Below, in pieces: positions 22,665-29,839 of a stretch of 34,560 nt of DNA. Source of the DNA: a virus; IMG/VR virus record IMGVR_UViG_3300007038_000003, positions 1-34,560 of that record; one strand, given 5' to 3'. The position numbers were made by a program, and so were the translations under genes. The notes beneath the pieces were generated by a model. It was not told the DNA's origin and did not search any database. It saw only the letters and a program-made list of their open reading frames with translations. Every line of letters begins with the position of its first letter. Positions within the stretch are counted from its first letter, which is position 1.

Positions 22665-24869
22665 CTACTCCTTTACGATTATCGCCATCGTACAGCGGCA
22701 GTTGATATCCTCTGAAGCCACGCCAAATTGGTTTGGCGCCGGGGCCTCACGACCACTGTTGAGACGAAAGTTGTCCCTTAAAGGAACGGATTGCCCACTG
22801 ATCTGATGAGAATCTCGAACGAAACTATCTCCCGCTGTGACCCACTCCTTTTGTTCAATTACATCCTCATTTTGTAGAAACCCATGAAACATCGCTTTGT
22901 TTGCCGCTGTGGCGGTTTCTGTCCTTGCAATTCGATTAGATCGCCAAGTCTCCATGCCATCAAAGAAGCTCTTCACAAAGCCACTGACAGCAGAAACTGT
23001 AGTTTCCTCTTTCATCTGTGTGGATAGACCCTGTCTAAAGAAGTCGAGAGTGTTTTCATCGGTCAGCCCCGCCACACTGACAGATCTATCGGCGATGAAC
23101 TTGGCGATGGCCGGATCCTGCTCATCAAACCCTATGTCTTTTGTGCGGCGGGTGCTACCGATTGACTTCAGCTGTCGATTAATGGCATCAACAGCTGTCT
23201 CCCCAAACTTCTTCACGATTGAGATAATTTCTTCTCGGAGATCTTTGCTAAAGGTTTCTCTGTCTTCTTCTAATCCCTGAAGGACTTCTTCAATGTCGCC
23301 CTTATCGATACCCCCTCGATCTTTAAAAATATTTCTTATGTTTTCTAGAGCCTTTTCTCGCTGCTTTTCGAACCTGTTATTGAGGACTTTCATGAATCCA
23401 TCGTCAAACTCTTCTAGCTCTTCATCGAAGGCCTTGGCTAAGATCTGTCTTTGTTCTGGTGTGGTCTTTGGCTGAAGGGGCTCTTTTGGTTCGTTCACAT
23501 CATTTAGCTTGTTTTGGATCTGCAAACTGTCTTCGATGAATTTCTGTTTTGCTCTATTCGCCACTTGGCCTGGCTGTTGAAATGGATTCTGTGGTTGGGC
23601 TACTGGCTTTAAGATGTCGCCTTCAATCTCGACCGGATCAAGATCCCAGTACCGTTTTCGAACCTCATTAGGAGTCATCTGAGAACTGCGAATTAAGATC
23701 TCACCAAGCTCGGCTTTATCCTTCTCGTTTCTCTGTAAGACCTCGACGGAGGATAGGTCGAACTTGAAACGAAGTCGGCCCTCTTTAGACAGAATAGGAT
23801 TCGCAGATAAAGCCTCCTCAATTAAACGAATACGAGGCAGAACGGCTAGCTTCCAAAAGTTAGCCTCTTGGACTTCCATATTGGAGTAGTTGGCTAGCTC
23901 TAAGACGTTTGCAAGAGAGCTTGGAACTTTGTAGGCGGCGAGAATATCATCACGCGAGAGCTTATATTTCTCGATGATTTGGGCGTCCTTCTGAGAGACA
24001 CCAATTTGTTCAAACTTCATACCGGACTCTAAAAGTATGTCCTTAAACATATTTTCAAGCCCCTTGTAACGAGACTTGATTTTTTGCTCGAACCTCTCAT
24101 GGGCCTCTCTAGATAGTGGTTTATCAAGAGTCCAGGCACCCATGACACGCCCACCTGATCGCCAGAACTTAAGCCAATACTCCTGATCCATTTCGGTCAG
24201 CAAGCATTGCTTATACGCTGCCTGAAGTGGGGATGTACCGTAGAAGTACCCCTCAGAATTAAAATTCTTAATGTGAACTACGTTCTCTGGATCAAGACGA
24301 AAGACTTTTTCCATCGTCTTTGATGGCGAGAATGCGTAGTGGTCTATGAAGTCGATGCGGTCAGCAACGATGCGAACGTGTTGCGGTAGTAGCGACCAAA
24401 TCTCTTTGTTTTTTTGGTCAACGTAGAGATAGGAGTTTCCCGCATAGCTCAACGTGCTTGCCAGAGATAGCTTGAACTCATTTGGTGTCTGATACAGAGA
24501 TGGCTTCTTAAATAGCTCGTAGGCGAGACCCTCTGTGTGTTCTACGAGAACCTCGCCCCCTCCATCGTTTTCAACTCGAAAGACTTTAAGTGGTAGGGAC
24601 GCAATTGACTCCGCGATTAAGGTACAAGCTACGTGTATCCAAAGTGCGTTGTTATATTTTCTTGCTGCTTGTTCATCACTGAAGCCCTTTGGGGCACCCT
24701 GATGAAATGCGACATCCTGGTTTCTAACCAATGAGACGCGTTTCTCTACAAGCGATTTCGCGAAGTTTTGGACAGCTCGAAACTCGTTACCGTTGAGACG
24801 GATAAAGTCTCGATATCCTAGTGGTACGTCTTTCCTTCCCGTAAGAAGAGATCGCAATCCTTCAAACAA
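22665..24869 (-). CDS. Portal protein fused to a MuF-like head-morphogenesis domain
   Basis: A 734-residue protein from TTG 24869 with gggaga upstream. Residues 1 to about 410 are an HK97-type phage portal (IAESIASLPLKVFR, YAGNSYLYVDQ, WSLLPQHVRI, the DILAAYKVPSSLANV segment near 310). The C-terminal about 120 residues carry the Mu gpF/SPP1 gp7-like signature: IARTETATAANKAM, EWVTAGD, VRDSHQ, SGQSVPLRDNF and the final INCRC. These two proteins are normally separate neighbours; here they form one chain. The portal ring is the DNA entry channel, and MuF proteins are minor head proteins sometimes injected. Domains are firm; the fusion is unbroken by stop codons. Confidence 0.9.
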   Translation of the reverse strand: MFEGLRSLLTGRKDVPLGYRDFIRLNGNEFRAVQNFAKSLVEKRVSLVRNQDVAFHQGAPKGFSDEQAARKYNNALWIHVACTLIAESIASLPLKVFRVENDGGGEVLVEHTEGLAYELFKKPSLYQTPNEFKLSLASTLSYAGNSYLYVDQKNKEIWSLLPQHVRIVADRIDFIDHYAFSPSKTMEKVFRLDPENVVHIKNFNSEGYFYGTSPLQAAYKQCLLTEMDQEYWLKFWRSGGRVMGAWTLDKPLSREAHERFEQKIKSRYKGLENMFKDILLESGMKFEQIGVSQKDAQIIEKYKLSRDDILAAYKVPSSLANVLELANYSNMEVQEANFWKLAVLPRIRLIEEALSANPILSKEGRLRFKFDLSSVEVLQRNEKDKAELGEILIRSSQMTPNEVRKRYWDLDPVEIEGDILKPVAQPQNPFQQPGQVANRAKQKFIEDSLQIQNKLNDVNEPKEPLQPKTTPEQRQILAKAFDEELEEFDDGFMKVLNNRFEKQREKALENIRNIFKDRGGIDKGDIEEVLQGLEEDRETFSKDLREEIISIVKKFGETAVDAINRQLKSIGSTRRTKDIGFDEQDPAIAKFIADRSVSVAGLTDENTLDFFRQGLSTQMKEETTVSAVSGFVKSFFDGMETWRSNRIARTETATAANKAMFHGFLQNEDVIEQKEWVTAGDSFVRDSHQISGQSVPLRDNFRLNSGREAPAPNQFGVASEDINCRCTMAIIVKE

Positions 24870-24880
24870 GGTGGTCTCCC

Positions 24881-25372
24881 TTACTTAAACGGGACGAAAA
24901 GTTTTGAGTAGACCAGTTTTCCGCTGAGAGAGCTGGTGCTTGAATAGGTTTCTCCACCTGAAGATGTAAGTTTCGCCGTTACGTATAAATTCTCACCGGG
25001 CAGGTAGATCGGTCTATCAAGGCCGGTCTTTTGGACCCAATCCTTTGTGCTGCTTATGTTCGTCCAGTCACCTGAAGCGATGGAAACCTTTCCAACCCAA
25101 CTGGGAGCATCCGAATCTCCAATGGTAAAGGCAGCATCGTCGTCAGCAAGGCTTACCGATCCATTAAAAAAATGGAGTTCTATGTCGGGGCTGTTTTCTT
25201 CAGCGTCCTCTAAAACGACGCGCTCTAAATGGATTCCCCAAGCGGCGACTTCATGAACGTTAAGTGATTGAAGAGTTCCAACCTGATCGTTTTGTGCATA
25301 GCTGGTCGCGGTGTTGTCGATTGTGAAATCAATAGATGTCCCCAAAGGGGGTCTTATTGTTCTTTTACTCAT
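24881..25372 (-). CDS. Beta-rich head-region protein (paralog of 25391)
   Basis: A 163-residue protein between terminase and portal. The segment VHEVAAWGIHLERVVLEDAE and the following IELHFFNGSVSLADDDAAFT closely parallel VHELAARSIIIREVHVTDTE and LDLYFFNDEF in the next gene upstream, so the two arose by duplication. Beta-strand-rich, no signal peptide. Position suggests a head decoration or fibre protein. Confidence 0.75.
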   Translation of the reverse strand: MSKRTIRPPLGTSIDFTIDNTATSYAQNDQVGTLQSLNVHEVAAWGIHLERVVLEDAEENSPDIELHFFNGSVSLADDDAAFTIGDSDAPSWVGKVSIASGDWTNISSTKDWVQKTGLDRPIYLPGENLYVTAKLTSSGGETYSSTSSLSGKLVYSKLFVPFK

Positions 25373-25390
25373 TGCTCTAAGCCTCCCCTT

Positions 25391-25861
25391 TTAGTCTTGT
25401 CGCTCGTATATTACGTCGATTGAAATAACGCTTGTCCCTGTTGAATCAAAACCGGCGCCTGCTACCGCTTGTAAATACAGAGTTGTTCCTGCTAGTGGGA
25501 CCATAATATCAACGTCCTCTTCGATAGCCTTTTCGGCTCCACCGATATCGACGTAATCGCCTGCTGCAATTTCTACGATCTGGCCGACATACTTTTCAGT
25601 ATCAGCGGCTGCAATTGAGAATGCAGAGTTGTCAGTTCCCTTAGTGAACTCGTCGTTAAAGAAGTAAAGATCCAAGTCGTTGGCCGTTACTTTTTCAGTA
25701 TCGGTAACGTGAACCTCTCGAATGATGATTGATCGTGCGGCAAGCTCATGAACCTGGGCACTTAGTGTTGCGCTTCCAAACGCATCGCCATCGACATAAG
25801 CATCTGCTGTGTGGTCTGGCGTAAACGTAGCTTTGTAAAGTCGTGATAAAGGCTTAGACAT
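25391..25861 (-). CDS. Beta-rich head-region protein (paralog of 24881)
   Basis: A 156-residue protein with a run of G just before ATG 25861 as ribosome site. It shares its core with the next gene: the VHELA motif, a YFFNDEF strand, a FSI(A)AAD stretch and VGQIVEIAAGDYVDI against VGKVSIASGDWTNI. It is the first gene after the 116-base gap downstream of terminase, which carries a motif shared with the 28.4-kb promoter region, so it may start the structural transcript. Probably a decoration protein, unproven. Confidence 0.75.
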   Translation of the reverse strand: MSKPLSRLYKATFTPDHTADAYVDGDAFGSATLSAQVHELAARSIIIREVHVTDTEKVTANDLDLYFFNDEFTKGTDNSAFSIAAADTEKYVGQIVEIAAGDYVDIGGAEKAIEEDVDIMVPLAGTTLYLQAVAGAGFDSTGTSVISIDVIYERQD

Positions 25862-25947
25862 ATTCCCCCCATCTTAGATGCCAAGGGAATTAGAACCGTT
25901 CCCCTCCCCTGGCTGAATTCTTTTAGTCCTACTACTGTGGTACCAGT

Positions 25948-25971
25948 GTGGCGCTAGGATTTAAGTAAAAT
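25948..25971 (-). promoter_or_regulatory. Motif shared with the 28.4-kb promoter region (copy 2)
   Basis: On the minus strand ATTTTACTTAAATCCTAGCG followed by CCAC matches ATTTTGGTTAATTCCTAGCA followed by CCAC at 28419-28396, with about 19 of 24 positions identical. This copy lies right after the terminase stop and 87 bases upstream of the structural gene at 25861. Two copies in the two main intergenic gaps suggest a phage promoter or activator site. No clear -10 box follows this copy. Confidence 0.55.
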
Positions 25972-25977
25972 ATGTCA

Positions 25978-27390
25978 CTAAATTAACTTGAATTCTGGCT
26001 CACGCGTATCAATGCGAAGACGAAGACGCTGACTCATCGAATCAACTTGGTCTGCTGTTTTTGAAGAAGGGAATTTGAGCATCTCAGCGAGAAACACTTC
26101 ATCCACCCAAGGCGCTTCTTCGGGGTGAGGTAAGAAAACATTGCCTGCTTCGAATAATGGAGTAACGGCCTCTGCTCTTGTAACTTTTGACTCAACAGGT
26201 TTTGTTTCAATGATGCCTCCGAACTCTTGTTCAATTGTTTCGATTAGGGCGGCTCCATTTGCTTTTTTTTCAATGATGAGTCGTGTGTAGTAGGGGAACA
26301 ACTCGCCGGCTATTTTGCGTATCATATCCCTCTGTCCTATAAATCCCGTTTGTTTTCTTAGTTGATAAAGTAGATAGTCATTGGGTCCCTTGGAGCCCCA
26401 CACCTGTATCACGTTCCAGTCGTGCTCTGGTTCTCCCTCGAAGGTGAAGTCGCAGGTGATATCGAGAAAGTCCCAGGCTTTCATGACCTCTACTGGGTCA
26501 GTGTTGGGATCAACGCCGAGAATTCCTGGTATATCTTCTTTGTGATAGTAACGCAGCCAGTCGCGTTGAAACATTAGACCGCCGCTTGGCAGGGGTTGCT
26601 GCTGGTAGAGCGCTTGAAAGTGTCTTGAGCCAATGGCGCGTTTGATGCTTTTCAATGAGTCTATGTCATATCTTTCAGCACAAAGCGGGTCGCCTTCATT
26701 TCGGCCTAGCTGGTCATTGTCTTCGGCGATGGCAGGGAGTCGGATCACAAACCAATCGTCACCGTGTTCTGCTTGTATACGGCCAGCCAAATCATCTTCT
26801 TGCCAGCGCTGCATGAGAAGGACAATTGATCCGTTTGGTTCTAGACGAGAGTAGAGGACGGTATTAAAGAACTCCCACTGCTCTTCTCTGAGTCTTGGGT
26901 TGTCTGCCTCTTTTTTATTTTTAATGGGATCATCAATGACGAGAAGATCGGCTCCTTTTCCTGTGATGGCGCCTCCCATACCGGCTGTACTCATTCCTCC
27001 GCCAAGTGTTGTATTCCATCGGTTTCTGGCTGATGAGTCCCCGGCGATACGTGTATCCAGGCGTATGGATTTCTCAAAGACGTTTCGAACCGCCCTTCCC
27101 CAGCGTCCTGCAAAATCTGCCTCATAGGAGGTGAGTATGACGTTTTTCTTTGGGTTCCACTCGAGAAACCAGACCGGTAGCCATAGTGAGATCAGGTGCG
27201 ACTTACCATGACGAGGCGGCATCTCCACAATGATGCGGGCGTTGCCTTGTATGAGTCGCTTAGCTACTTCTGTGGATATAAATCGAATATGATCGTAGTC
27301 GATCCATTCACCCTCGCTTTCTTTAACAGCCAGAGAGTGTGGATAGATTTTCCATGCATCTCTTTCGAGTAGTTTTTCTGCCTCAATCAC
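25978..27390 (-). CDS. Terminase large subunit
   Basis: A 470-residue protein overlapping the small subunit by one base. Walker A is PPRHGKS at residues 58-64, Walker B LLVIDDP near 149-155, followed by the coupling region (VLLMQRWQEDDLAGR). The nuclease half starts with a VMKAWDFLD aspartate motif near 298 and has LIIEKKANG and DQVDSMSQ later, as in RNase H-like terminase nucleases. It pumps DNA through the portal and cuts it. Lineage (cos or headful) cannot be read from this alone. Confidence 0.95.
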   Translation of the reverse strand: MIEAEKLLERDAWKIYPHSLAVKESEGEWIDYDHIRFISTEVAKRLIQGNARIIVEMPPRHGKSHLISLWLPVWFLEWNPKKNVILTSYEADFAGRWGRAVRNVFEKSIRLDTRIAGDSSARNRWNTTLGGGMSTAGMGGAITGKGADLLVIDDPIKNKKEADNPRLREEQWEFFNTVLYSRLEPNGSIVLLMQRWQEDDLAGRIQAEHGDDWFVIRLPAIAEDNDQLGRNEGDPLCAERYDIDSLKSIKRAIGSRHFQALYQQQPLPSGGLMFQRDWLRYYHKEDIPGILGVDPNTDPVEVMKAWDFLDITCDFTFEGEPEHDWNVIQVWGSKGPNDYLLYQLRKQTGFIGQRDMIRKIAGELFPYYTRLIIEKKANGAALIETIEQEFGGIIETKPVESKVTRAEAVTPLFEAGNVFLPHPEEAPWVDEVFLAEMLKFPSSKTADQVDSMSQRLRLRIDTREPEFKLI

Positions 27391-27842
27391 TATTCGGTGG
27401 TCGTGCCTTTTGCGGCTATATCTGCCAATGTACTTAAGGCCTCAGATCCTTTGTCAGAAGCCATGAGTTCTTTCAGTGTTGATCTCTTGTCATCGATAGA
27501 GATGGATTTGCCATCCTCACCTGTAAGCTCGATCTTCTCTGTAGGCTTGCCGATGAGTCGATCCAGACAGCCAAAAAAGGCATTGGCGTCGCCATTGGCT
27601 GCTTTAATCAAGGCTGAGCAGATCATTCGATCCATGGTTGTCGGTTCCCACGGGGCCCCTGTGCAATGTTCGACATCCTTTGGAGACGCATCACACCAGT
27701 AATAGAACTTGCGAAGGTAGTCATGAGAGCGATCTTTTTTGAGAGCCCGAATGTCGTCTGGCATACGAGGCCTTCCCCCTGGATTGCCGGATTCACCGGG
27801 TTTAAATTGGTGTGGCTTCAGGTGTTCGACGTCCTTGCTCAT
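27390..27842 (-). CDS. Terminase small subunit (DUF5681-like)
   Basis: A 150-residue protein. The N-terminal FKPGESGNPGGRPRMPD motif is the hallmark of a family of small proteins paired with terminase large subunits. A middle helical part (MICSALIKAANGDANAFFGC) and GKPTEKIELTGEDGKSI near the C-terminus are also typical. It sits directly upstream of the large subunit with a one-base overlap. Its role is DNA recognition for packaging. Confidence 0.85.
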   Translation of the reverse strand: MSKDVEHLKPHQFKPGESGNPGGRPRMPDDIRALKKDRSHDYLRKFYYWCDASPKDVEHCTGAPWEPTTMDRMICSALIKAANGDANAFFGCLDRLIGKPTEKIELTGEDGKSISIDDKRSTLKELMASDKGSEALSTLADIAAKGTTTE

Positions 27843-27871
27843 ACTGTTTTTTTACTGTTCTCAATTTTATT

Positions 27872-28378
27872 TTACCATTGATGTCCGCAAGCTGGGCATT
27901 CACTCAACTTTGGCTTCTTTTGATCTGGGTTTACATCTTCAAAGAACTCCATTTTGAAGCGGGGGACATTCAATCCAGGGAGCTTCAGTCGTGTTTCAAC
28001 GTATTTCACGGGGATATTGTGCTTTGTGCAGTATTCGTACATCCCTTGTCTTTCGATATGTCCGTACTGCGAGCATAGGCTCAGGACTATCTTGGCGAAC
28101 TCCTCTTCGCTTTCGGGGTGGACGTAAGAGACAGGGATGTCGTCTGGGACGTCGTCGCCGTTCTTTTGCATGGCTTGCATGACCCGTAAGCGCTGGTGTC
28201 CATTGGCGATCAGGTTTCGGTCTGGCCAGATTGTAATGGTTTCGCAGAGACCAAGGTCTAAGAGCTGATGTCGAAACATCTCATAGCTGACTTTGGACAA
28301 TGATTTTAGATCGCCTTGAAATTCGACAAGTTCGCCTAGTTTGCGAGTTCCAGCGCCGGAGCACTTAATCTTGACCAT
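27872..28378 (-). CDS. ParB-like nuclease-domain protein with a C-terminal zinc knuckle
   Basis: A 168-residue protein. Residues about 14-68 match the ParB/sulfiredoxin N-terminal domain: LGELVEFQGDLKSLSK, then RHQLLDLGLCETITIWPD and the conserved NGHQRLRVM box. The rest is helical, ending SECPACGHQW, half of a zinc site. In phages this domain is often fused to a DNA methylase or stands next to terminase; here it is alone. A known activity for some is nucleotide-dependent DNA binding or nicking; which applies is unclear. No ribosome site precedes the ATG, and a TATATT box lies six bases upstream, so the mRNA may be leaderless. Confidence 0.85.
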   Translation of the reverse strand: MVKIKCSGAGTRKLGELVEFQGDLKSLSKVSYEMFRHQLLDLGLCETITIWPDRNLIANGHQRLRVMQAMQKNGDDVPDDIPVSYVHPESEEEFAKIVLSLCSQYGHIERQGMYEYCTKHNIPVKYVETRLKLPGLNVPRFKMEFFEDVNPDQKKPKLSECPACGHQW

Positions 28379-28384
28379 AGAAAC

Positions 28385-28419
28385 AATATAGCTACGTGGT
28401 GCTAGGAATTAACCAAAAT
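28385..28419 (-). promoter_or_regulatory. Late-operon promoter and upstream motif (copy 1)
   Basis: On the minus strand a TATATT box (28390-28385) lies six bases before the ATG at 28378. Upstream, at 28419-28396, is the 24-base motif also found at 25971-25948. With TTAATT as a -35-like box the spacing to TATATT is about 16 bases. It would place transcription start at or next to the ATG. This probably drives the terminase and perhaps the whole late operon. Confidence 0.55.
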
Positions 28420-28489
28420 CTAGAAATGATTAAGCTATTGAAATATCAAAGCAATTCCTGACCCCCCTCCTTTTTAAATAAGCTTCGTT

Positions 28490-28495
28490 TATACT
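28490..28495 (+). promoter_or_regulatory. -10-like box of the lipoprotein gene
   Basis: TATACT lies six bases before ATG 28502 and no ribosome site is visible between them. No good -35 box is seen at 17 bases, so it may need an activator or be an extended -10. The mirror arrangement with the divergent gene at 28378 suggests both messages are leaderless. Confidence 0.4.
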
Positions 28496-28501
28496 TAAGA
28501 C

Positions 28502-28960
28502 ATGGCAAAGCGAGTAGGAATATTTGTTTTAAGTATGGGTTTTTTAATGATTGGATGTGGGTCTCAGTACGATGGGATTATTGATGAGGTTGAGGCGGCT
28601 GACTCGGGTGACGAGTCGCCGACGGAGAAGACTCAGGGGCTTCAGTCGGGCCGTGATCCTCAGGCTTACTCGACTTGTTCTAGTGCCCGAGAGAGCTACC
28701 CATTGAGCGCTGGCTGCGTAGGGAAGCAAGAGCTGGCCAATGTGATGGGATCCATTGAGAACGCCTCAGGAGGGCCTGTTTTTGACCTCTGTGAGCTGGC
28801 CAATGCGGGGGATGAGTGGCGTAATTACTACAGCGCCAGCTGCACCATTGACTCAGCCTGCCTAGAGCCCAATTGTGCAGCCTCAGACCGCAGCACGTGC
28901 ACCAAGAAAGAGGTGGTCCGACATCTGGAATCATACACGTATTACATCTGCTTCGATTAA
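28502..28960 (+). CDS. Cysteine-rich lipoprotein (possible lysogenic conversion gene)
   Basis: A 152-residue protein. Residues 1-18 are a signal peptide with lipobox FLMIGC (Cys19). The mature chain starts with an acidic, Ser/Gly-rich linker to about residue 55, then a compact domain with eight cysteines (STC, AGC, DLC, ASC, SAC, PNC, STC, YIC), enough for four disulfides in the periplasm or outside. I do not recognise the family. It is on the opposite strand to the late genes and has its own terminator and promoter region, as for a moron. Surface display in the lysogen, for example to block other phages or change adhesion, is an inference. Confidence 0.85.
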   Translation: MAKRVGIFVLSMGFLMIGCGSQYDGIIDEVEAADSGDESPTEKTQGLQSGRDPQAYSTCSSARESYPLSAGCVGKQELANVMGSIENASGGPVFDLCELANAGDEWRNYYSASCTIDSACLEPNCAASDRSTCTKKEVVRHLESYTYYICFD

Positions 28961-29016
28961 GCCGTCTGAAGATCAGTTCTGATGCTCAGCCTTGTCAATT
29001 TGAAAGGGAGGAATCC

Positions 29017-29032
29017 GGCCCGTTTCCGGGCC
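29017..29032. terminator. GC hairpin after the lipoprotein gene
   Basis: A perfect GGCCCG-TTTC-CGGGCC hairpin 56 bases after the lipoprotein stop. Only a short T run follows ten bases later on the plus strand (catttttc), so termination would be weak. It lies between the convergent lipoprotein and the 33-residue peptide genes and may serve both directions. Confidence 0.45.
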
Positions 29033-29048
29033 AGAATCCCATTTTTCA

Positions 29049-29150
29049 TTAGAACAGTCGTAAGATCTCTTTTAGGGCTATTAAAAACCCCGTCAGAGTT
29101 CGAACGAACCTGCACAACGCCTTGATTATAGAAGGTGGATCAGAGCTCAT
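29049..29150 (-). CDS. 33-residue amphipathic cationic peptide (type I toxin-like)
   Basis: ATG 29150 follows a strong site (aggagaggag, seven bases away). The 33-residue product (SIIKALCRFVRTLTGFLIAL near the middle) is one cationic, amphipathic to hydrophobic helix, similar in style to type I toxins such as TisB, although I claim no sequence homology. The upstream mRNA leader would run under a structured, terminated RNA on the other strand at 29222-29313. The size, leader and antisense layout fit a type I toxin-antitoxin pair, but a membrane-active lysis or regulatory peptide is possible. Confidence 0.55.
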   Translation of the reverse strand: MSSDPPSIIKALCRFVRTLTGFLIALKEILRLF

Positions 29151-29221
29151 TTTATTACTCCTCTCCTGCCACCTAAGGCCAATTTAGGCACAGTATTAAG
29201 GTTTCCGTTTGCCGGGGCTTT

Positions 29222-29313
29222 ACAGGAGGTCCGACCTGTGGGATTCTAAGGCTGCAAGGCGATTTAGAGTCACAGATGGCTCTTTCAAGCCGAGGCACTA
29301 GCCTCGGTTTTTT
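29222..29313 (+). ncRNA. Candidate small structured RNA, antisense to the peptide mRNA leader
   Basis: Three consecutive hairpins on the plus strand: ACAGG/CCTGT (29222-29226, 29235-29239), GATTCTAA with TTAGAGTC (29242-29249, 29264-29271, eight pairs with one G-U) and the terminator below. Total about 92 bases with no coding potential. It would be complementary to the 5' region of the peptide gene at 29150-29049 if that mRNA starts beyond 29313. No convincing promoter was found, so the 5' end is a guess. Confidence 0.45.
29290..29313 (+). terminator. Strong rho-independent terminator
   Basis: CCGAGGC-acta-GCCTCGG, a perfect seven-pair stem with a four-base loop, immediately followed by six T. 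No plus-strand gene ends here; the nearest, the lipoprotein, ends 330 bases earlier. So it most likely ends a small RNA that begins within the gap. Confidence 0.85.
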
Positions 29314-29377
29314 ATTGGCCAAAAAACGTTGGCTTTCATTACTTGCTGATTCTGAAGCCCTTAAGACCTCAAAAAAC

Positions 29378-29406
29378 AAAAAAAAAGGAACCGATCTTTC
29401 AGCTCC
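29378..29406 (-). terminator. Candidate terminator of the minus mini-operon
   Basis: On the minus strand GGAGC (29406-29402) can pair with GTTCC (29391-29387, including one G-U) across a ten-base loop, followed by nine T (29386-29378). It lies about 48 bases after the stop of the ribbon-helix-helix frame. The stem is short but the T run is long. Confidence 0.45.
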
Positions 29407-29453
29407 TCCATATAAACATTATATCACAATGATCTTTATTTATTGGATGAAAA

Positions 29454-29652
29454 CTACTGATAGCGATCACAGTAGTATCGGATGAGGCCGTCGAGGACCT
29501 TGTTTTTCTGCTGGCCCTGCCCCCTTAAAACCTCCTCAAAACGCTCTAAAAGGGCGGAATCTAGCCTTACCTGGATCAGGCGGCGATCTTCGCCATAGAG
29601 CCAGGCTAAGGCGCTTCTTAAGGGGTGTCGATTAAAAAAATCTAATCAGCAT
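29454..29652 (-). pseudogene. Ribbon-helix-helix regulator, frameshifted at a run of seven T
   Basis: ATG 29652 overlaps the upstream stop but the frame closes after six codons (ATG CTG ATT AGA TTT TTT TAA). If one T of the T7 run (29640-29634) is removed, the frame stays open for 65 residues to TAG 29454. That product contains RLIQVRLDSALLERFEEVLR and NKVLDGLIRYYCDRYQ, a ribbon-helix-helix (Arc/CopG/ParD-like) DNA-binding fold. The remaining frame otherwise has no ATG, GTG or TTG. Either a homopolymer sequencing error, a real broken gene, or slippage-based expression. As third gene behind a palindromic operator it would be the natural autoregulator. Confidence 0.75.
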
Positions 29653-29830
29653 CTGGCCACAAAAGCGCGTCTATCTGGCCCTGAGACAGCCTTTCTGGGT
29701 CTTTCTCCCGTTTTTGGTTTATTTGCCAGCACTCCTGATCTGAAACAACTATTGTTTTCGATCCCTTTGATCGATTCGTGCCGAGATGTTCAAGCGCTGA
29801 GCCCTGAAATTGGCCTTGTTTTTTGCTCAT
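29642..29830 (-). CDS. 62-residue hypothetical protein of the mini-operon
   Basis: ATG 29830 has a strong site (aggagg) nine bases upstream that overlaps the stop of the 44-residue gene before it. The product is hydrophilic (NRSKGSKTIVVSDQECWQIN, ending ALLWPDAD) with no membrane segment or signal. No family is recognised. It precedes the ribbon-helix-helix frame with an 11-base overlap, so it could be the partner of a DNA-binding antitoxin-like protein; toxin activity is speculation. Confidence 0.65.
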   Translation of the reverse strand: MSKKQGQFQGSALEHLGTNRSKGSKTIVVSDQECWQINQKREKDPERLSQGQIDALLWPDAD

Positions 29831-29839
29831 AAGGTCCTC

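Noticed and set aside
26034-26234. 66-residue minus-strand frame inside terminase
   Set aside because: Shadow of the terminase nuclease domain in another frame, with no ribosome site.
29096-29110. gttcgaac stretch resembling a tRNA T loop
   Set aside because: No acceptor, D or anticodon arms can be built around it, and it lies in the peptide gene.
29173-29379. 68-residue minus-strand frame from TTG
   Set aside because: It runs over a perfect terminator and the structured RNA, and its start lies in a poly-T stretch without a ribosome site.
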